A DNA stretch of 50,840 nt from Acidobacteriota bacterium (lineage in GTDB: Bacteria; Acidobacteriota; Vicinamibacteria; Marinacidobacterales; Marinacidobacteraceae), in assembly GCA_022820545.1 (NCBI GenBank), contig JAJEFG010000021.1, forward strand, positions 1 to 50,840, written 5' to 3'. Shown here one piece after another: positions 34,515 to 42,137 of this stretch (its first letter is position 1; each line of letters begins with the position of its first letter). The translations under genes and the position numbers were made by a program. Below the pieces are notes generated by a model that ran no database searches, was not told the DNA's origin, and saw nothing but the letters and a program-made list of their open reading frames with translations.

Positions 34515-35297
34515 TCAGCCCTTCAGATAGATCCGGTCCGGGTCGAGTTCCTCGCGGAGCAGGCGAAGCATCGCCGCGTCCGGAGCCTCCGTGGTTCCAA
34601 GCGGCGAACCCGCCTTGAGATCCCAGCCGGTCGCCTCCCGCACCTGCTCCAAGGTCACGCCGGGGTGGACCGACTCGAGCGTCATCTCCCGGGTCTCGGC
34701 GTCGAAGCCGTAGACGCCGAGGTCGGTGATCACCCGGGAAGGTCCTCCGCCGGGGGCGCCGATCGCTTCGCGGCTCGTTCCGCCTTCGGCCCACCCGACC
34801 GTGGTGCGGAAGTCCAGTCGCTCCACGAACTTCCTCCGGTCCTGCCGCGCGATGACCACGGTGCGGTGCGCGTTCAGGGCGATGTCGGGAGCCCCCCCGG
34901 CGCCGGGAAGCCGCACCCTGGGGTGGTCGTAGTCGCGGCCCACCACCGTCGTGTTGAGGTTTCCGTAGCGGTCGATCTGGGCGGCGCCGAGGAAGCCCAG
35001 ATCCGTGCGTCCACCCTGCAGGAAGTAGAGGAACGTTTCCGCCATGGGGAGCACCTGGGCGGCGCCGCTGACCAGGCACGGATCCCCGATCGAGATCGGC
35101 AGCCGGACGGGCCGGGCTCCGAACACGCCGGACTCGTAGATGAGGTGGCAACGCGGCGCGTGGAGCCGGAGCGCGAGCTGGACCGCCAGGTTGGGAAGTC
35201 CCACCCCGACGAACACGCAGTCCCCGTCCCGCACCTCGCGGCAGGCGGCGAACACCATGATCTCCGCGCGCGTCGGCGCGCCGGGGCCGCTCGTCAC
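34515..35297 (-). CDS. gctB: CoA-transferase beta subunit (glutaconate CoA-transferase-like)
   Basis: 260 residues from GTG 35297, overlapping the alpha-subunit stop as GTGA. Family I CoA-transferase beta chain: VGVGLPNLAVQLA, LIYESGVFGARP (the Glu would be the catalytic CoA-thioester residue), LGFLGAAQIDRYGNLNTT, GAGGAPDIALNA and VITDLGVYGFD are conserved. With the alpha subunit it would transfer CoA between acyl-CoA and a carboxylic acid. The substrate is not certain; glutaconate and 3-oxoadipate enzymes share this pattern, and IpdAB hydrolases are more distant relatives. Confidence 0.88.
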   Translation of the reverse strand: MTSGPGAPTRAEIMVFAACREVRDGDCVFVGVGLPNLAVQLALRLHAPRCHLIYESGVFGARPVRLPISIGDPCLVSGAAQVLPMAETFLYFLQGGRTDLGFLGAAQIDRYGNLNTTVVGRDYDHPRVRLPGAGGAPDIALNAHRTVVIARQDRRKFVERLDFRTTVGWAEGGTSREAIGAPGGGPSRVITDLGVYGFDAETREMTLESVHPGVTLEQVREATGWDLKAGSPLGTTEAPDAAMLRLLREELDPDRIYLKG

Positions 35298-36190
35298 CGG
35301 TAGTCCCCGTAGTCCACCGGGCCGGCGAGGCGCGGACCCGGGCGGAGGCGGTCCCTGGTCTCGTTTCCCAGGCGGGCGCGATAGGCGGCCCGATCCGGCA
35401 GGCCGTGCACCCATTCGTCCAGGTAGCGCTCGAGCTCCGCCGGATCGCGGGTGATGCGGTCCCACGCCAGGTAGGCCGCGTTGTCCCGGTCGTAGTAGCC
35501 CTGCACGAAACTGGGATGGGCGCTCCACGGCTCTTCCACGACCGCGTCCACCACGACCGAGGGGATCTGGGTGCGGTTCGGATCGGCGCGCACCACGTCC
35601 TCCGGGACGACCTCCTCGACCACCACGATCACCCGGCGGGCGGCGAAGGCCACTTCCCGCTGGGCGCCCACCAGGCCCCAGATCTGGGTGTTGCCCCCGG
35701 CGTCGGCGCGTTGCGCGTTCACGATGGCGACGTCGGGATGAAGCGCCGAGACCGCATCGAGCGTTTCCCCGGTGAAGGGACAGGCGACCTGCTTCAGGTG
35801 CGGGTTCACCCGGGGCAAGTCGGTCCCCCGGTAGCCGCGCAGCGGGAAGAAAGGCAGGCCCGAAGCGGCCGCCTTGTACCGGCACAGCAGCCCGAAGTGC
35901 GAGTACTCCTCGATTTCGAGAGGACCCGGATAGCCCCTTTCGACCGCCCGCCGCACCGCGTGCAGCGAGCCCACGCCCGGGTTGCCGAGCCAGCCGAAGA
36001 TGAGCTTGCGGGCGGTGCCGGCGGCCACCATCTGGTCCATCAGCAGGTCCGGCGTCAGACGGACGAGCGCGAGGTCCCGCCGCCGCTGGCGGATGATTTC
36101 CTGGCCGGCGGCGAAGGGGATCAGGTGGGTGAACCCTTCCAGCACCACGGTGTCCCCGTCCCGCACGAAGCGGTTTACCGCCTCGCGCAT
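35294..36190 (-). CDS. gctA: CoA-transferase alpha subunit (glutaconate CoA-transferase-like)
   Basis: 298 residues from ATG 36190 (MREAVNRFVRDGDTVVLEGF). It follows the GctA pattern closely: LIFGWLGNPGVGSLHAVRRA, EIEEYSHFGLLCRYKAAAS, VAIVNAQRADAGGNTQIWG, and the C-terminal block VDAVVEEPWSAHPSFVQGYY then DEWVHGLPDRAAYRARLG. An in-frame ATG at 36268 would add 26 residues, but it lies inside a palindromic repeat; the segment ESKVLT just before 36190 resembles the usual family start, so the true N-terminus is unsettled. The gene is coupled to gctB by overlap. Confidence 0.87.
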   Translation of the reverse strand: MREAVNRFVRDGDTVVLEGFTHLIPFAAGQEIIRQRRRDLALVRLTPDLLMDQMVAAGTARKLIFGWLGNPGVGSLHAVRRAVERGYPGPLEIEEYSHFGLLCRYKAAASGLPFFPLRGYRGTDLPRVNPHLKQVACPFTGETLDAVSALHPDVAIVNAQRADAGGNTQIWGLVGAQREVAFAARRVIVVVEEVVPEDVVRADPNRTQIPSVVVDAVVEEPWSAHPSFVQGYYDRDNAAYLAWDRITRDPAELERYLDEWVHGLPDRAAYRARLGNETRDRLRPGPRLAGPVDYGDYR

Positions 36191-36244
36191 GGTCAGGACC
36201 TTGGACTCGGACAGAGTGGGGACTTCCGGGACCGGATTATCGTC

Positions 36245-36272
36245 GGAGCGCCGGCCTCCGGCCGGCATCGCC
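36245..36272 (+). repeat. Interspersed palindromic element, single copy
   Basis: GGAGCGCCGGCCTCCGGCCG and onward to CATCGCC: same flanks as the other copies, with stem GCCGGCC/GGCCGGC. It lies between the SDR gene and the CoA-transferase alpha subunit and contains that gene's longest possible ATG (36268). Confidence 0.75.
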
Positions 36273-36306
36273 GACCGTAGGGAGGCGAAACCCGCCAAGC
36301 CCCCGG

Positions 36307-37314
36307 CTACCCGTTCCGCTCCAGCCACGCCTTGAGCCTTCGCGTCTCTTCGCCGGCCGCCGGATCGCGTTCCGTCTGCCAGAGCCGCGTCTGCACCACG
36401 AAGCGGTCCATGTCGTCCGGCGGCGTTTCCTGTTCGAGGATGCGGCGTACCTGACTCCGGAAGAAGCTGCCCCAATGCGGCTGCCGGCCGTCAACGTCCG
36501 TGAAGCCGTACTCCCGGGCGAGGCCCCAGCTCGAGAACAGCCCGCCGCTCTTCTGTTCCACGTTCGGATCGGCGGCGAGGGCCGCCACCGCGCGCCCGAC
36601 GAAGGCGGGCGTTTCGGATTCGGCGAAATAGGGATCCTTCCCGATCGCCTCCCGCCAGTTCTCTTCGGTCACCCCGAAGTGGTCGAGCACCGCTTCCGAA
36701 CGAAGAAACCCGGGAGTCAGGGCGAGCGCGGTCACCCGATGGGCGTGGAGGTCGGCCGCCATCGCGTAGGCGAGCCGGATGACCGCGTTCTTTGCGAGGT
36801 CGTAGAAGAGATTGCCGCGATACCCGAGCGTGTCGCCGTCGGTCACCTCGACGATCAGTCCGGAGCCCCGTTCCACCATGAGCGGCGCCCCGTGGCGGCT
36901 GGTGATGATGTGGGTGTGGACGGCGCGTTCGACGAGGGTTTGCCCCTTCGAGATCGAGAGCTTCCAGAAGGGCGAGCCCCACTCGGTGAGTGCGTCGCCG
37001 CCCCAGATGTCGTTCACCAGGACGTCCAGACGGCCGGCATCGGACCGGACCCGCGCGAAGAGTCGCTCGACCTCCTCCTCCACGGTGTGGTCCGCCCGCA
37101 CTGCGATCCCCCGGCCGCCTTCGGCCGTGACCAGCTCCGCCGTCTCCTCGAGCGTCTCCGTTCGCCGGGGGGTCGCGGGGCGGCCCCGGACGCTGCGGCC
37201 GGTGCAGTACACGGTGGCCCCCGCGGCCCCCAGCATGCGCGCGATCCCGCGTCCGGCGCCGCGGGTGGCGCCGGCCACGACGGCTACCCGGTCGCGGAGA
37301 GGTCTGTCGGGCAT
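36307..37314 (-). CDS. Short-chain dehydrogenase/reductase
   Basis: 335 residues. The NAD(P) motif is GATRGAGRG (15-23); the usual NNAG reads VNDIWGGD at 100-107, a form seen in DHRS1-like SDRs. The catalytic YxxxK is Y171-DLA-K175, and the usual Ser is replaced by Thr158. The C-terminal 80 residues extend beyond the SDR core. It follows the aminotransferase gene by 12 bases, so it may reduce or oxidise the carbonyl compound made by transamination (inference). Confidence 0.88.
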   Translation of the reverse strand: MPDRPLRDRVAVVAGATRGAGRGIARMLGAAGATVYCTGRSVRGRPATPRRTETLEETAELVTAEGGRGIAVRADHTVEEEVERLFARVRSDAGRLDVLVNDIWGGDALTEWGSPFWKLSISKGQTLVERAVHTHIITSRHGAPLMVERGSGLIVEVTDGDTLGYRGNLFYDLAKNAVIRLAYAMAADLHAHRVTALALTPGFLRSEAVLDHFGVTEENWREAIGKDPYFAESETPAFVGRAVAALAADPNVEQKSGGLFSSWGLAREYGFTDVDGRQPHWGSFFRSQVRRILEQETPPDDMDRFVVQTRLWQTERDPAAGEETRRLKAWLERNG

Positions 37315-37326
37315 GCGGCGAACGAA

Positions 37327-38643
37327 TCAGGCGAAGGCCGAGAGCAGGCGGCGACCGATCTCGCCGAGCTCGTCACGGTGGATTGTGAGCGGGGGAGCGA
37401 GCACCACGAGGTCCCCGTGTCCCTCCGGTCCGCCGACCGGGTACACCAGCAAGCCACGCTCCCAGGCGGAGGCGGCGAACTGCCGGGCCGAACGCCCTCC
37501 GGCGTTCTCCGGATGGAGCGCGATCCCGGCGAGCAGCCCTCGGACCCACCATCCCTCGACGGCGGGTTCGCCGCCGAGTGGTTCGAGAGCGGTGCGGAAC
37601 CCGTCCTCCAGGGACGCCGCGCGCGCCACCAGTCCTTCGTCGCGGATGACCCGCAGCACCTCCCGGACGACCGCGGCGACCACCGGATGGTGCGAGAACG
37701 TGAACCCGTGCCGGAAGTCGGGAGCGACCGCCTCGACCACGTCCGGTTTCGCGACGACCGCCCCTCCGGGGAGGAAGCCGGACGTCAGACCCTTGCCGAG
37801 GACCACGATGTCCGCGTCGACGCCGGCATGCTCCGAGGCGAGGAAGCGCCCGGTCCGGCCGCACCCGCTGAGCACCTCGTCCGCGATCAGCAGGACTCCC
37901 GCTTCGGCGGTCGTGCGGCGGACCGATCGCAGGTAGTCGTCGGGCGGTGCGAATCCGCCCGCGGAAGCACCGAGCACCGGCTCCACCAGCACCGCCGCGG
38001 CGCTTCCTTCCGCGCTCTCGACCGCCCGGTCCACTTCGGAGGCGCAGGCGACCTCGCATTCGGGATAGCGGAGGCCGAGCGGGCAGCGCGGACACCACGG
38101 GGCGGCGACGAGCGGCATGTCCGCGAGCAGCGGGAGGTAGGGGGCCCGGAGCGAGTCCCGTCCGGAAACCGCGAGCGCCCCGAGGGTGTTGCCGTGGTAG
38201 CCGGGGCGTTGCGAGATGATCCGGTGGCGCTCGGGATGGCCGCCGGCCAGCGCGTGGGCGCGCGCGAGCTTGATCGCGGTCTCGACCGCCTCCGCGCCGC
38301 CCGGAGTCAGGTAGACCTTGGCGTTCCGGTAGGCCGGAGGCAGGGAATCGACGAGCCGGGCCGCGGCCTCCTCCATGGCGGCGGTCGTGAACTGGGCGCC
38401 GTGAACGTAATCCACCGCCGCGAGTTGTCTGGTGGCGGCCTCGACGACCTCGCGGCGTCCGTGCCCCACGCTGATCGTGAGCGCGCCTCCGCAGGCGTCC
38501 AGCCAGCGGGCTCCGTCGCTGGCCTCGACCCAGGCGCCCCGGGCGCGCGTCGCGGTTCGGTAGGTGCGCTCGAGGTCCCGGTAGAAGACGGCGCTCTCGG
38601 GAAACTTCCGCCCCGCCGCGCTGTTCTCGGACGGCACGGTCAC
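37327..38643 (-). CDS. Class III PLP-dependent aminotransferase
   Basis: 438 residues from GTG 38643, overlapping the HAD gene stop as GTGA. Family blocks: DACGGALTISVGHGRREVVEA, VYLTPGGAEAVETAIKLAR, ISQRPGYHGNTLGALAVSG, LLIADEVLSGCGRTG, and the PLP lysine in VVLGKGLTSGFLPGGAVV. It transfers an amino group, often from an omega-amino acid or diamine, to a keto acid. A Cys-rich insert (APWCPRCPLGLRYPECEVAC, four cysteines) resembles a metal-binding loop seen in some class III members. The substrate is unknown. Confidence 0.9.
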   Translation of the reverse strand: MTVPSENSAAGRKFPESAVFYRDLERTYRTATRARGAWVEASDGARWLDACGGALTISVGHGRREVVEAATRQLAAVDYVHGAQFTTAAMEEAAARLVDSLPPAYRNAKVYLTPGGAEAVETAIKLARAHALAGGHPERHRIISQRPGYHGNTLGALAVSGRDSLRAPYLPLLADMPLVAAPWCPRCPLGLRYPECEVACASEVDRAVESAEGSAAAVLVEPVLGASAGGFAPPDDYLRSVRRTTAEAGVLLIADEVLSGCGRTGRFLASEHAGVDADIVVLGKGLTSGFLPGGAVVAKPDVVEAVAPDFRHGFTFSHHPVVAAVVREVLRVIRDEGLVARAASLEDGFRTALEPLGGEPAVEGWWVRGLLAGIALHPENAGGRSARQFAASAWERGLLVYPVGGPEGHGDLVVLAPPLTIHRDELGEIGRRLLSAFA

Positions 38644-39290
38644 GGCGCTGCCGGCGCCAGGGCGCCGGCGAGATCCCGAAGTGTCGAAAGCAGGATGTCG
38701 GGGTCTGCCGATCGCAGCATCGCGTCGCTGCTGAAGCGGCTCGCGATCGCGGCCGTGCGGGTGCCCGCCCGTTTCCCCATGGCGACGTCCTCGGGCCGGT
38801 CTCCGACGTAGAGGGCGTCGGCGGGTGCGACCCCGAGGCGCGCGAGGGCGAGAAGCAGGCCCTCGGGGTGCGGTTTCTTCTCCCTGGTGTCCTCGAAGGC
38901 CACGAGCGCCTCGAAGCGATCGGCAACTCCCAGCCGGTCGAGGTCTTCGAGAAAACGTCGCCGATCGGCGCTCGTGACCACCCCGAGCCGAAGGCTCCGG
39001 CCCGCGAGGGCATCCAGGGTCTCGGAGGCGTGCGGCAACAGATCCACCAGGTGGCTGCGCTCGAGGTACTTCTCGCTCCAGATCGCGCCGGCTTCGTCCC
39101 AGCGGGCCTCGGGAATCCCGAGCTGTCGGTAGGTCTCGTGCCAGTCGGGCCGGTAGGTGGCCTGGTAGCGGGCTTCGTCCATCCGAATCCCGAAGTGCTC
39201 GAACACCGAGAGCGAGGCGTAGCGGGTGGTCGCGAAGCTGTCCACCAGGGTGCCGTCCCAGTCGAACAGGACGGCGGAGACGGCGGGCAT
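38640..39290 (-). CDS. HAD-superfamily phosphatase (Gph-like)
   Basis: 216 residues from ATG 39290. HAD motif I LFDWDGTLVDS, motif II GVVTSADR, motif III Lys in TREKKPHPEGLLLAL, motif IV YVGDRPEDVAMGKRAGT. The layout matches phosphoglycolate phosphatase/beta-phosphoglucomutase-like enzymes with a helical cap. First gene of the six-gene minus-strand unit. TAGGCT lies 20 bases before the ATG as a possible -10. It diverges from ogt. Confidence 0.88.
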   Translation of the reverse strand: MPAVSAVLFDWDGTLVDSFATTRYASLSVFEHFGIRMDEARYQATYRPDWHETYRQLGIPEARWDEAGAIWSEKYLERSHLVDLLPHASETLDALAGRSLRLGVVTSADRRRFLEDLDRLGVADRFEALVAFEDTREKKPHPEGLLLALARLGVAPADALYVGDRPEDVAMGKRAGTRTAAIASRFSSDAMLRSADPDILLSTLRDLAGALAPAAP

Positions 39291-39353
39291 GCGACGCGGG
39301 AGCGGAGGCGAGCCTACCCCACGAATGAGCGGTTCCGCGTCCCTCCCGGCGGG

Positions 39354-39359
39354 TAGAAT
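39354..39359 (+). promoter_or_regulatory. -10 box of ogt (near-leaderless)
   Basis: TAGAAT ends 8 bases before the ATG at 39368, with no ribosome site. It is the closest match to the polA box (both GTAGAATCC). Confidence 0.5.
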
Positions 39360-39367
39360 CCGCGCCG

Positions 39368-39898
39368 ATGCTGACGTGCCGCGCCTCCTTCCTGGAGACC
39401 GGAATTCCGGCAATCGGCCGCCTGGAACTGCTGAGCGCCGAGCAGGGCCTCGCGGCCATCCTGTTCTGCGACGAACGCCGTTCCCGCGCCTCGGCGGCCT
39501 GGCGCCGGCGGAACGTCGGGTCCGCGGTCCCGGCAATCCCCGGGGAGCACGACCCGTACGCACGCGAGATTCGCGAATACCTGGCCGGCGACCGGCGCGA
39601 GTTCACGATTCCGTTGCACCGGACCGGCACCCCCTTCCAGTGCGCCGTCCTCGATGCGGTGGCGAGCGTGCCGTACGGCGCCCGGGCCAGCTACCAGGAC
39701 ATCGCCCGCGCGGTCGGGAACCCCGCGGCCTGCCGGGCGGTCGGCGCGGCGAACGGCGCGAATCCCCTGCCGCTCGTCATCCCGTGCCACCGGATCGTCG
39801 GCGCGTCCAACAAACTGACCGGGTACGGCGGCGGCCTCGACGCCAAGCACTGGTTGCTCTCCCTGGAATCCCCGGCCCGGCTCGCCCTGGCTTCCTGA
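39368..39898 (+). CDS. ogt: Methylated-DNA-[protein]-cysteine S-methyltransferase
   Basis: Suicide repair protein that removes O6-alkyl groups from guanine. 176 residues. Active site IPC140HRIVG; the DNA-binding helix YGARASYQDIARAVGNPAACRAVG and the terminal LTGYGGGLDAKHWLLSLE are standard. The N-terminal domain is the short Ogt type without an Ada regulatory part. A TAGAAT box lies 8 bases before ATG 39368, so its message may be leaderless. Confidence 0.95.
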   Translation: MLTCRASFLETGIPAIGRLELLSAEQGLAAILFCDERRSRASAAWRRRNVGSAVPAIPGEHDPYAREIREYLAGDRREFTIPLHRTGTPFQCAVLDAVASVPYGARASYQDIARAVGNPAACRAVGAANGANPLPLVIPCHRIVGASNKLTGYGGGLDAKHWLLSLESPARLALAS

Positions 39899-39931
39899 AT
39901 ACCCGCGTCCGCCAACTTCTTCCAGACCACC

Positions 39932-40612
39932 ATGACATCCCTTCCAATCCCACGCGCTCCGGCGGTCCTGCTCATCGCCTTCTTCCTCCCCGCCTGCGGC
40001 GGTGGCGGTGATGCGGTTGCGCCCGAGCCGGAACCCGCCGCCGAAACGACCCCGATGGAGACCACCATGCCTCCCACCGATCCCGAGTCCGACCTGCCCG
40101 CGCCCGGTCCCTCCGCCGTGCTGATGCGCACGAGCGCCGGCGACCTGACCATCGAGCTCTACCCCAACGAGGCGCCGGCGACCGTCCGGAACTTCCTCCA
40201 GTACGTGGAAGACGGTTTCTACGACGGCACCATCTTCCACCGGGTGGTGCGCGGGTTCGTGATCCAGGGCGGCGGCTTCACCGCCGACATGATGGAGAAA
40301 GAGACCCGCGCGCCCATCGAGAACGAGGCCCGGAACGGCCTCATGAACCTGAGGGGCACGCTTTCGATGGCGCGGACCATGGATCCGCACAGCGCGACGT
40401 CGCAGTTCTTCATCAACACCAAGGACAACGCCATGCTCGATCACACGGCAACCACCACCCGGGGGTGGGGCTACGCCGTGTACGGCAAGGTGATCTCCGG
40501 GATGGATGCCGTGGACCAGATCGAGGCTTCCCGGGTGGTGAGCCGCGCCGGGCACAACGACGTGCCGGAGACGCCGATCGTCATCGAGTCGGCCACCGTC
40601 GTGGCTCGCTAA
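39932..40612 (+). CDS. Cyclophilin-type peptidyl-prolyl isomerase, lipoprotein
   Basis: 226 residues. The signal sequence ends in a lipobox (LIAFFLPAC22), followed by a Pro/Glu-rich linker to about residue 60, then a small cyclophilin domain: GDLTIELYPNEAPATVRNFL, FHRVVRGFVIQGGGF, TLSMARTMDPHSATSQFFIN. The catalytic Arg (HRVVRGF) and the QFFIN block are intact. It would help fold proteins outside the cytoplasm. The last four bases overlap the end of the convergent methyltransferase gene. Confidence 0.94.
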   Translation: MTSLPIPRAPAVLLIAFFLPACGGGGDAVAPEPEPAAETTPMETTMPPTDPESDLPAPGPSAVLMRTSAGDLTIELYPNEAPATVRNFLQYVEDGFYDGTIFHRVVRGFVIQGGGFTADMMEKETRAPIENEARNGLMNLRGTLSMARTMDPHSATSQFFINTKDNAMLDHTATTTRGWGYAVYGKVISGMDAVDQIEASRVVSRAGHNDVPETPIVIESATVVAR

Positions 40613-41337
40613 ACGGGTCCGCAGACCGCGATCAGGACTTCCGGCCAGCCGCTGACGCCCGCGAGTGGGTAGGGGGCATGCCGCGCCTCGCCCTCGCCGG
40701 GAAGGCGGAGGATGTTGCGCACCTGGTGCAGCCGCCGCGCGAGGATGGGAGAGAACGAAGCCAGTGTCGACAGCCGCCGCTTGTGTCCCTCGGAAGCCGA
40801 TGTCTGGCCGAACCACGCGAAGCGGTCGAATCCGACCCGCAGCAGAGCCTCGAACTCAGCGCGGGCGTATTCGCGGACGTGGTACGGATTGTCGGGCCGG
40901 TCCACGAGCGTCCGGCCCGGGCTGATCACCTCCCGTTCCGGCGTCGAGCAGAGGAAGATCCCCCCGGGGGCGAGAACCCGCCGCGCCTCCCGGACCACGG
41001 CCCGGTCGTCCTCCACGTGCTCGATCGTTTCGAAGGACGCGTACAGATCGAAGCTCGCGTCCCGGAAGGGCAGGCGCGCGGCGTCCGCGAGGACCCCCCT
41101 GAGGGCGCCGGCCCCGGAAGCCGGAAGCTCCGCCTCCCGGAACGCCTCCTCCGAAAGATCGGCCGAGACGACCCACCGAGCATCCCCGGCCTTGAGGAGG
41201 CCGGATCCGTATCCGGCGCCGGACGCGAGGTCGAGCACCCGCTTCCCCGCGGCGTATCCGGCCGCCCAGCGGTAGCGGGCCACGTGCTGGTTCCGCAGCC
41301 AGGGCGAGGCGAAACGGTGCAGCGCGAGTCGTTCCAC
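40609..41337 (-). CDS. Class I SAM-dependent methyltransferase
   Basis: 242 residues, type 11 methyltransferase fold. Motif I VLDLASGAGYGSGLL, an acidic residue at the end of strand 2 (VVSADLSEEA), motif II region FDLYASFETIEHV, and LAPGGIFLCSTPE. The substrate is unknown; next to a GT2 glycosyltransferase gene, modification of a surface glycan or lipid is possible. GTG 41337 lies 10 bases after a TAGAAC box (41353-41348), again without a ribosome site. Confidence 0.88.
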   Translation of the reverse strand: MERLALHRFASPWLRNQHVARYRWAAGYAAGKRVLDLASGAGYGSGLLKAGDARWVVSADLSEEAFREAELPASGAGALRGVLADAARLPFRDASFDLYASFETIEHVEDDRAVVREARRVLAPGGIFLCSTPEREVISPGRTLVDRPDNPYHVREYARAEFEALLRVGFDRFAWFGQTSASEGHKRRLSTLASFSPILARRLHQVRNILRLPGEGEARHAPYPLAGVSGWPEVLIAVCGPV

Positions 41338-41387
41338 GGGACCTCATGTTCTATCTTCGCCGAGCCGGCGGACGTACCCAAGGCGAA

Positions 41388-42137
41388 ATGAACGACCACG
41401 ACTCCGGGGTGAGCGCCTGTTTCCCGGCCTTCAACGACGCCGGGTCCATCGGCTGGGTAGCTCACCGGGCGCGGGAGGTGCTCGAGAGCACGGGACGGGA
41501 TTTCGAGATCCTGATCCTGGACGACGGGAGCGTCGATGAGACCGCGGAGGTCCTCGAGCGCCTGGCCGGGGAGATTCCGGAACTGAAGGCGCTCCGGCAC
41601 GAGCGGAACCGCGGCTATGGCGCCACCCTCCGCGACCTCTTCGCCGCCGCCCGCTTCCCTCTCGTCGTCTATACCGACGGCGACGGCCAGTTCGACCCCG
41701 GCGAGTTCACCCGCTTGCTGGATGCCGCCACCCCGGATGTCCAGCTGGTCAACGGTTTCCGCCGGAAGCGGGCGGACGGGCCGCTGCGGCGGCTACTGGG
41801 CCCGCGCTTCCATCGGGTGATTGCGGAGACGTTCGGACTTCCAGCCCTCCGGGACTGGGACTGCGACTTCCGGCTCTTCCGGCGCGACCTGGAGATCGAG
41901 GCTTCCATGACCTTCGACGACGGGACGGCGGTGGTGGAGTTCCTTGCCGGCCTCGGAGACCGCGGAATCCGCTTTGCCGAGGTCGAGGTGAGCCACAGCG
42001 AGCGGCGGGCCGGCGCGAGCCAGTATTTCCGTCCCCAGACCGTAGTCTCCGGCCACCGGAACCTCATCCGGTTGTGGCGTCGCCGCGCATCTCCCCCGAT
42101 CCGGCTGGGAGCGTGGTGGAACGCCGCAGGTCGTTAA
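41388..42137 (+). CDS. GT2 glycosyltransferase (dolichyl-phosphate mannose synthase-like)
   Basis: 249 residues from ATG 41388, chosen because AAGGCGAA precedes it; ATG 41346 is in frame but falls within the expected promoter. GT-A motifs: SACFPAFNDAGSIG, ILILDDGSVDETAEVL, and the nucleotide-sugar motif YTDGDGQFDP. The C-terminal part has the ERRAGASQYF motif of polyprenyl-phosphate sugar transferases. No membrane helices are visible. It converges with, and overlaps by four bases, the FG-GAP gene. Confidence 0.9.
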   Translation: MNDHDSGVSACFPAFNDAGSIGWVAHRAREVLESTGRDFEILILDDGSVDETAEVLERLAGEIPELKALRHERNRGYGATLRDLFAAARFPLVVYTDGDGQFDPGEFTRLLDAATPDVQLVNGFRRKRADGPLRRLLGPRFHRVIAETFGLPALRDWDCDFRLFRRDLEIEASMTFDDGTAVVEFLAGLGDRGIRFAEVEVSHSERRAGASQYFRPQTVVSGHRNLIRLWRRRASPPIRLGAWWNAAGR

